From NCBI GenBank assembly GCA_965267535.1, contig OZ254082.1, positions 496,001 through 560,000 on the forward strand: a DNA stretch of 64,000 nucleotides. The letters run 5' to 3'. The stretch's first letter is position 1. Each line of letters begins with the position of its first letter. Position numbers and translations under genes: made by a program. The stretch is from CAXBNB01 sp965267535. GTDB taxonomy: Bacteria; Bacteroidota; Bacteroidia; Cytophagales; Cyclobacteriaceae. Positions 59,687-64,000 of the stretch are shown here, piece by piece. The notes beneath the pieces were generated by a model. That model searched no databases, had not been told where the DNA came from, and worked only from the letters and a program-made list of their open reading frames with translations.

Positions 59687-61825
59687 ATGAGGTTAGCAGT
59701 ATTGTTGGTGGTGTTGGCCATACGTGCGCAAGCGCAGATTGCGCTGCAGTATATGCACGATGTGCAGGTCTGGGAAAACGAAAAGCAGCTGACTATGCCC
59801 TTTGCCGGAGGGATAAATGCCGGGCAATACAGTGCCATCGACCTCAATGGAGATCGGGTGCCGGATTTGGTAGTTTTCGATCGGGCAGCAGATAAAATAC
59901 TTCCATTTTTAGCTGTGGGCGAAACTTATGAGTATGCGCCGGAGTTTGTGCATTATTTTCCGAAGGATATTCGCAACTGGATGCTGCTGGCCGACTATGA
60001 CTGTGATGGTAAAAAAGACCTGTTCACCTATGCTACATTGGGTGTGCGTGTTTTTCGCAATGTGGGCACGGATGTTCCGGCCTGGGAGATGGTGGCCGAT
60101 CCGGTGTACACGCAGGGTAGTTCCTCGCAGATCAACTTAAATGTGAACTCGTCTGATGTGCCAGTAGTAGCCGATCTCGATGGCGATGGCGATTTGGATA
60201 TACTCACATTCAACTTTGCCTTTGGTGGTTTTGTGGAGTTTCATCAAAATATGTCTGTAGAGAAAACCGGCAATTGCAGTACATTGAATTACGAGCGGGT
60301 AACCCGCGAATACGGCGACTTTGAAGAATGTACCTGCGATACTTTTGTGTTTGAAGGTAATCCCTGCCCAGAAAACGGGCGCTTGTTGCATGCCGGGGGC
60401 AAGGCCATGCTGGCAATCGATATGAACAACGACGGGGCTACAGAGCTGGTAATAGGCCAGGAAGAATGTACCGACTTGACCTTGCTACAAAACGGAGGTA
60501 CCAGATCGGAAGCGAAATTTACCTCTTACAGTCATTTTTTTCCAGAGAAAGATCAGGCGGTTAATTTTCCTGTATTTCCTGCTGCCTATTATGAAGATGT
60601 AAATTTTGATGGGCTCAAGGATATAGTGTTGGCACCTAATGTAAGGACTGATGCAGCTAATCGTGTGGATTTTAGCCGGTCGAGCTGGTGGTATGAAAAT
60701 ACCGGTTCGCAGCAGCTTCCCGTTTTTGAGTTTAGGCAAAAAGATTTTTTGCAAAGTGACATGTTAGATGTAGGTCTGTTTTCTTATCCGGCTTGGGCAG
60801 ATGTAACCGGTGACGGCCTGCAGGATCTGATTGTTGGTAATAGAAAGATGAATGATCACTCTGCCCGCTTGCAATTGTATACACAAACATTGCAGGGTCT
60901 GGTGTTGTCCGATGACGATTTTGCAGGGCTTTCTGCGTTCGGTTTTACACAGGCGTCTCCCTCTTTTTATGATTTAAATGCTGATGGAAGAGCTGATTTG
61001 GTTCTTCAGCTAACTGACAGTGATAACCAGACGGCATTGTACTATGTACTGAATAAAAACCATACTTTCAACTCAGGCGAAAAGGTGTTGATGTACGACG
61101 GAGTGGCCGGTTTTGACGATACACACCTTTACGATATCAGCGGAGATGGGGTCTTGGATTTATTATTGGGAAAAAACAACGGTAAGCTGCAATATTATCG
61201 CAACACCGGATCTAACTTGTCGCCGGCTTTTGAACTGGAACAAGATGATTATCTAGGTGTAGGTTTTAGTAGTGCAAAGGGCAGCTTGCACCTGGTAGTC
61301 GACGACCTGGATGCCGATGGCAGGGCAGATCTACTCACAACAGATCGGTCGGGTATTATACAGGTATACTCAGATTTTATGAGTGAGACCTCTGTAGCGC
61401 AAAGCGAAATTTTATGGGTAGATAATACGCCCGTTCAAACGGCGTTGGGTCGCATTAGCCACCCCTCTGTGGGAGTGCTGGCAGGACAAAGTGTAGTGGC
61501 AGTAGGCAATATAGCTGGAGGTATTCAGCTTTTTAAGGCAGGGAAAGCCGGCGGGGGAAGTGAACTGGTACTGCAGCTGGCTGTTTTTCCCAACCCGAGC
61601 TATGCCAATAAGCAAGTTAAATTTCGCACACCCAATGGTGGTGCTGTGCTGGAGATTTTTAGTTTGATGGGAAGTCGACTGTATGGCCCCCATCCCATAC
61701 AAGCAAACGAAACACTGACGCTGGATTTGCCCTTTGCCAAGGGGATGTACCTTGCCCGCATTACCGAAAGCGGTCAATCTAAAACTGTAAAGTTTTTGTT
61801 GGGCAATGCGGCACTTACCCCTTAG
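59687..61825 (+). CDS. FG-GAP/VCBS repeat protein with type IX secretion signal
   Basis: A 712-residue secreted protein with signal peptide MRLAVLLVVLAIRAQA; a TTG at 59669, overlapping the MbnP gene, is the alternative start. At least nine FG-GAP/calcium-loop repeats are visible, for example DLNGDRVPDLVVFD, DLDGDGDLDILTFN, DVTGDGLQDLIVGN, DISGDGVLDLLLGK and DLDADGRADLLTTD, forming a predicted beta-propeller. The last 75 residues are a T9SS sorting domain (LAVFPNPSYANKQV, then GMYLARITESG), so it is exported to the surface. It is the third gene of the MauG-MbnP operon. Its role with them is unknown. Confidence 0.88.
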   Translation: MRLAVLLVVLAIRAQAQIALQYMHDVQVWENEKQLTMPFAGGINAGQYSAIDLNGDRVPDLVVFDRAADKILPFLAVGETYEYAPEFVHYFPKDIRNWMLLADYDCDGKKDLFTYATLGVRVFRNVGTDVPAWEMVADPVYTQGSSSQINLNVNSSDVPVVADLDGDGDLDILTFNFAFGGFVEFHQNMSVEKTGNCSTLNYERVTREYGDFEECTCDTFVFEGNPCPENGRLLHAGGKAMLAIDMNNDGATELVIGQEECTDLTLLQNGGTRSEAKFTSYSHFFPEKDQAVNFPVFPAAYYEDVNFDGLKDIVLAPNVRTDAANRVDFSRSSWWYENTGSQQLPVFEFRQKDFLQSDMLDVGLFSYPAWADVTGDGLQDLIVGNRKMNDHSARLQLYTQTLQGLVLSDDDFAGLSAFGFTQASPSFYDLNADGRADLVLQLTDSDNQTALYYVLNKNHTFNSGEKVLMYDGVAGFDDTHLYDISGDGVLDLLLGKNNGKLQYYRNTGSNLSPAFELEQDDYLGVGFSSAKGSLHLVVDDLDADGRADLLTTDRSGIIQVYSDFMSETSVAQSEILWVDNTPVQTALGRISHPSVGVLAGQSVVAVGNIAGGIQLFKAGKAGGGSELVLQLAVFPNPSYANKQVKFRTPNGGAVLEIFSLMGSRLYGPHPIQANETLTLDLPFAKGMYLARITESGQSKTVKFLLGNAALTP

Positions 61826-62339
61826 TCAGCAATTGGTTTTTGGAGAGAATGCTCTTTAGTTCATTCCACTCCATCGAACCTATTTTCTTTTTGGGTATGA
61901 TTATAGGGTTAGCCGGACTGGAAAATAGAAAAATGGAAGAATCCGTTTCCTTGGCGTGCTGTATGCCGGACCATTCGTAGGTAGTTTCAGCGGCCGGGTG
62001 TTTATGCTTTATTTCATGGTCAGATATTTCCAGCTCGTTATCTCCCAGGCTGTTTGAGTTTTCCCCTTTCTCTACACTTTCACGCGCGCGTGTCAGGGCT
62101 TTGCTCACAAGGCGTTTGGGGTAAAACAACACCCATACCGCACACATAAACACCACCATGAGAGCATTCTCCATCATAAGTGTGCCTTCCTGATACTTGT
62201 AGTATAAAAACACGCCAAACACCAGCGGTACGGCATAAGTAATCATGGCTTTGGTTTTTAGAAATTGTTTGTTGCCCAGTAGGTGGTGTTTGTGAAACTC
62301 CATCCAGTCGTCTACATCTAATGTAAATTTCAAATGCAT
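61815..62339 (-). CDS. YcxB-like membrane protein
   Basis: A 174-residue protein from ATG 62339 (MHLKFTLDVDDWMEFHKHHL). Two membrane segments lie at about 33-50 and 57-73, then a soluble C-terminal part (about 95-170) with TYEWSGIQHAKETDSSIFLF and IIIPKKKIGSMEWNELKSIL, typical of the YcxB-like domain. The function is unknown. The longer frame upstream overlaps the amidase gene in another frame and is not coding. It converges on the FG-GAP gene with an 11-bp overlap. Confidence 0.7.
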   Translation of the reverse strand: MHLKFTLDVDDWMEFHKHHLLGNKQFLKTKAMITYAVPLVFGVFLYYKYQEGTLMMENALMVVFMCAVWVLFYPKRLVSKALTRARESVEKGENSNSLGDNELEISDHEIKHKHPAAETTYEWSGIQHAKETDSSIFLFSSPANPIIIPKKKIGSMEWNELKSILSKNQLLTKG

Positions 62340-62358
62340 AGTAGGGTGATGTAAGATG

Positions 62359-63156
62359 TTAAGTGTTGCGTTCGTACTGATCTGCGTCGTGCAGGAAAGC
62401 ATATTTTTGTCTAAATGAATCCAGTGGTTCTTTTTCGATGATCTGATCGAAAATGCCGGCTGCTTCACCGCCAAAACTAAGTGTTTTTCCGGTAAAATCG
62501 TATACCGCAGAATGGCCACTATAAGGCAGGTTGTTTTCGTCAGTGCCAGTGCGGTTTACGCCTGCTACAAAGCATTGATTTTCGATAGCTCTGGCCTGTA
62601 GCAGAGTGTCCCAGGCTTGAGTGCGGGGAGTGGGCCAGTTGGCTACATACACCAACAAGTCGTATGCGTATTCGTTGGTGGTTTTGTTGTAAGTGTTTCG
62701 GGCCCATGTAGGAAAACGAAGGTCATAGCAGACCATCGGGCAAATTTTCCAGCCTTTCCACTCTACAATTAGCCGGTCGTTTCCCGGGGTATATTCCTGA
62801 TGTTCTCCAGCCAGGGTAAATAAGTGTCTCTTGTCATAGTAGGAGGCATTTCCGTCAGGAAAAACCACATGCAGGCGGTTGTAAATTTTGCCATTGTCTT
62901 TTGTGATATAGCTTCCCATCAGCACCGCGTTTTTTTCCCTTGCCATTTGCTGCATCCATTTGTGGGTATTGGTGCGGTGCACTTCTGCCAGTGCTTTAGC
63001 ATTCATGGAAAACCCTGTAGTAAACATTTCGGGAAGAATAATCAGATCTGTGTTGCCTGTTTCAGTCCATATTTTTTCTTCCAGCATGGCTCTGTTGGCG
63101 GCAGGTTCTTCCCAGTAGAGTTCGGTTTGTATCAGTGTCAGGTTTAAATCTTGCAT
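62359..63156 (-). CDS. Omega-amidase YafV-like, nitrilase family
   Basis: A 265-residue carbon-nitrogen hydrolase with the Glu-Lys-Cys triad in ILPEMFTTGFS, YDKRHLFTLAGE and PMVCYDLRFPTWAR. Motif context and length match YafV/Nit2-type omega-amidases, which hydrolyse alpha-ketoglutaramate or alpha-ketosuccinamate and drive transamination forward. The gene overlaps the upstream aminotransferase by 13 bp. A methionine/glutamine transaminase next to an omega-amidase is a known functional pairing, in which the amidase removes the keto-amide formed from glutamine. Confidence 0.88.
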   Translation of the reverse strand: MQDLNLTLIQTELYWEEPAANRAMLEEKIWTETGNTDLIILPEMFTTGFSMNAKALAEVHRTNTHKWMQQMAREKNAVLMGSYITKDNGKIYNRLHVVFPDGNASYYDKRHLFTLAGEHQEYTPGNDRLIVEWKGWKICPMVCYDLRFPTWARNTYNKTTNEYAYDLLVYVANWPTPRTQAWDTLLQARAIENQCFVAGVNRTGTDENNLPYSGHSAVYDFTGKTLSFGGEAAGIFDQIIEKEPLDSFRQKYAFLHDADQYERNT

Positions 63157-64000
63157 AGTATAGTAGCTGCTTTTCGTAACGTGTCGTCATCTTTGGCAAA
63201 ACAAAATCGTAAAAGCTGTCTGTCTGTTTTGTCTTCATAAAATACAGAAAAAGGAATTGAGGCCACTCCGTATTCTTTGGTTAGCTTTTCAGTCATAGCC
63301 ACATCGGGTAGGTTCTCTATTTGTCTGTATGAAAAAGTAACAAAGTATGTGCCTGCTGATGATGGCAGAGGATCAAAACGGGATTTTTTCATTAACGTGA
63401 GAAAAAGGTCACGTTTTTGCTGGAAAAATGAAGGCAAAGTCAGGTAATGTTTTTCCTGTTGTATGTATTCAGCAATGGCATGTTGGGTGGGGGTGTTTAC
63501 ACTAAATACCACAAACTGGTGTACCTTCCGGATTTCATTGGTGATGGCCTTGCTAGCTACGGTGTATCCCATCTTCCAGCCTGTGGCATGGAAGGTTTTT
63601 CCGAATGAAAAAACAGCAATCGAGCGGCTTTTGAGTTCTGGGTGAGAAAGCACAGAGTGGTGTTGCTCGTTATCAAACACCATGTGTTCGTATACTTCGT
63701 CGCTCAGTACGATAAGGTCGTGTTTTTTAGCCAATGAGGCCAGTTGATTTAAGTCCTCTCTGCTTAGGATTGCTCCCGATGGATTGTGGGGCGTATTGAT
63801 GATGATCATCTTTGTTTTAGCAGACACCCGCTTGTTTACCGTTTCCCAGGGAATAGAAAAATCAGGGAATTGTAGCTTTATGGGGACGGGAGTGCCTCCA
63901 TTCAGGCAGATAGTAGGTCGGTAGCTGTCGTAGGCAGGTTCAAAATAGATGACCTCATCGCCGGGATGTATCAGTGCCGATATGGTAGAAAATATACCTT
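63144..64000 (-). CDS. Methionine aminotransferase (class I/II, YbdL-like), 5' end beyond window
   Basis: The C-terminal 285 residues of a PLP aminotransferase are present; the frame remains open to the window edge (FSTISALIHPGDEVIYFEPA, then YDSYRP). Visible motifs: NTPHNPSGAIL, LSDEVYEHMVFD and the PLP lysine in FSFGKTFHATGWKMGY. YbdL-type enzymes transaminate methionine and aromatic amino acids, with glutamine or other donors. It is coupled to the omega-amidase gene (13-bp overlap), which supports a role in methionine salvage or glutamine-dependent transamination. Confidence 0.88.
   Translation of the reverse strand, partial: GIFSTISALIHPGDEVIYFEPAYDSYRPTICLNGGTPVPIKLQFPDFSIPWETVNKRVSAKTKMIIINTPHNPSGAILSREDLNQLASLAKKHDLIVLSDEVYEHMVFDNEQHHSVLSHPELKSRSIAVFSFGKTFHATGWKMGYTVASKAITNEIRKVHQFVVFSVNTPTQHAIAEYIQQEKHYLTLPSFFQQKRDLFLTLMKKSRFDPLPSSAGTYFVTFSYRQIENLPDVAMTEKLTKEYGVASIPFSVFYEDKTDRQLLRFCFAKDDDTLRKAATILCKI

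Noticed and set aside
1..64000. CRISPR array, riboswitch, rRNA or intact insertion sequence
   Set aside because: No regularly spaced direct repeats, no recognisable riboswitch core, no rRNA sequence and no transposase gene were seen.

Overview
The window reads as a chromosomal segment of a Bacteroidota bacterium, most likely a marine or soil cytophagalean. The evidence is gene content (a DUF420/SCO-type cytochrome oxidase assembly block, a type IX secretion C-terminal signal, Rhs proteins starting with SpvB-like and DUF6443 domains, MbnP/MauG, FAD/Fe-S fusion oxidoreductase), signal peptides that end in A-Q, and promoters of the TTTG-N19-TAnnTTTG type. No finer taxonomic placement is possible from the sequence alone. 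Two tRNA genes, Ala(GGC) and Val(TAC), are present. I see no CRISPR array, no intact insertion sequence and no prophage.

Layout. 1-1816: the end of a haem-copper oxidase operon (subunit IV, SCO-like protein, DUF420 protein, small CxxC membrane protein). 2072-9319: a 1217-residue NtrY-like sensor kinase without a neighbouring regulator and a 1157-residue outer-membrane protein. 9594-24425: the accessory heart of the window. Six consecutive secreted proteins carry different N-terminal domains on one nearly identical C-terminal module. They are followed by two large Rhs proteins, the second ending in a compositionally foreign C-terminal tip, and then a small lipoprotein that may be its immunity protein. 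24426-27267: a decayed zone with REP-like hairpin repeats, an XRE regulator remnant, a coiled-coil envelope protein and a ParD/ParE-like pair whose toxin has a 3' frameshift. 27280-34073: a minus-strand glycerol cluster (glpK, glpD, xth, glpF, a GDPD lipoprotein, a threonine dehydratase-like gene). 34175-37156: an FtsX-type permease and a small membrane protein. 37321-44545: housekeeping genes (M42 peptidase, hpt, adk, obgE, radA, recR, clpS, prfC). 44542-53535: an RmlD-like reductase, a voltage-gated channel with an odd filter, an arylamine N-acetyltransferase, an FAD/Fe-S oxidoreductase, a tandem Usp protein and asnB. 53710-56028: the tRNAs, a DUF2461 gene and murF. 56710-61825: two divergently transcribed di-haem MauG/CcpA-type peroxidases, an MbnP-family lipoprotein and an FG-GAP protein with a T9SS signal. 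61815-64000: a YcxB-like protein, an omega-amidase and a methionine aminotransferase cut by the window edge; the last two fit a methionine-salvage or transamination pair.

The best candidate for an undescribed system is 9594-24425 (possibly to 26270). It is a co-directional, tightly packed cluster in which a shared C-terminal module has been swapped or homogenised between unrelated secreted N-terminal domains, directly upstream of an Rhs pair with an exchangeable tip. It looks like a modular surface-display or contact-dependent antagonism locus. That function is inference; the module repeats, their mosaic structure and the composition break are visible in the sequence.
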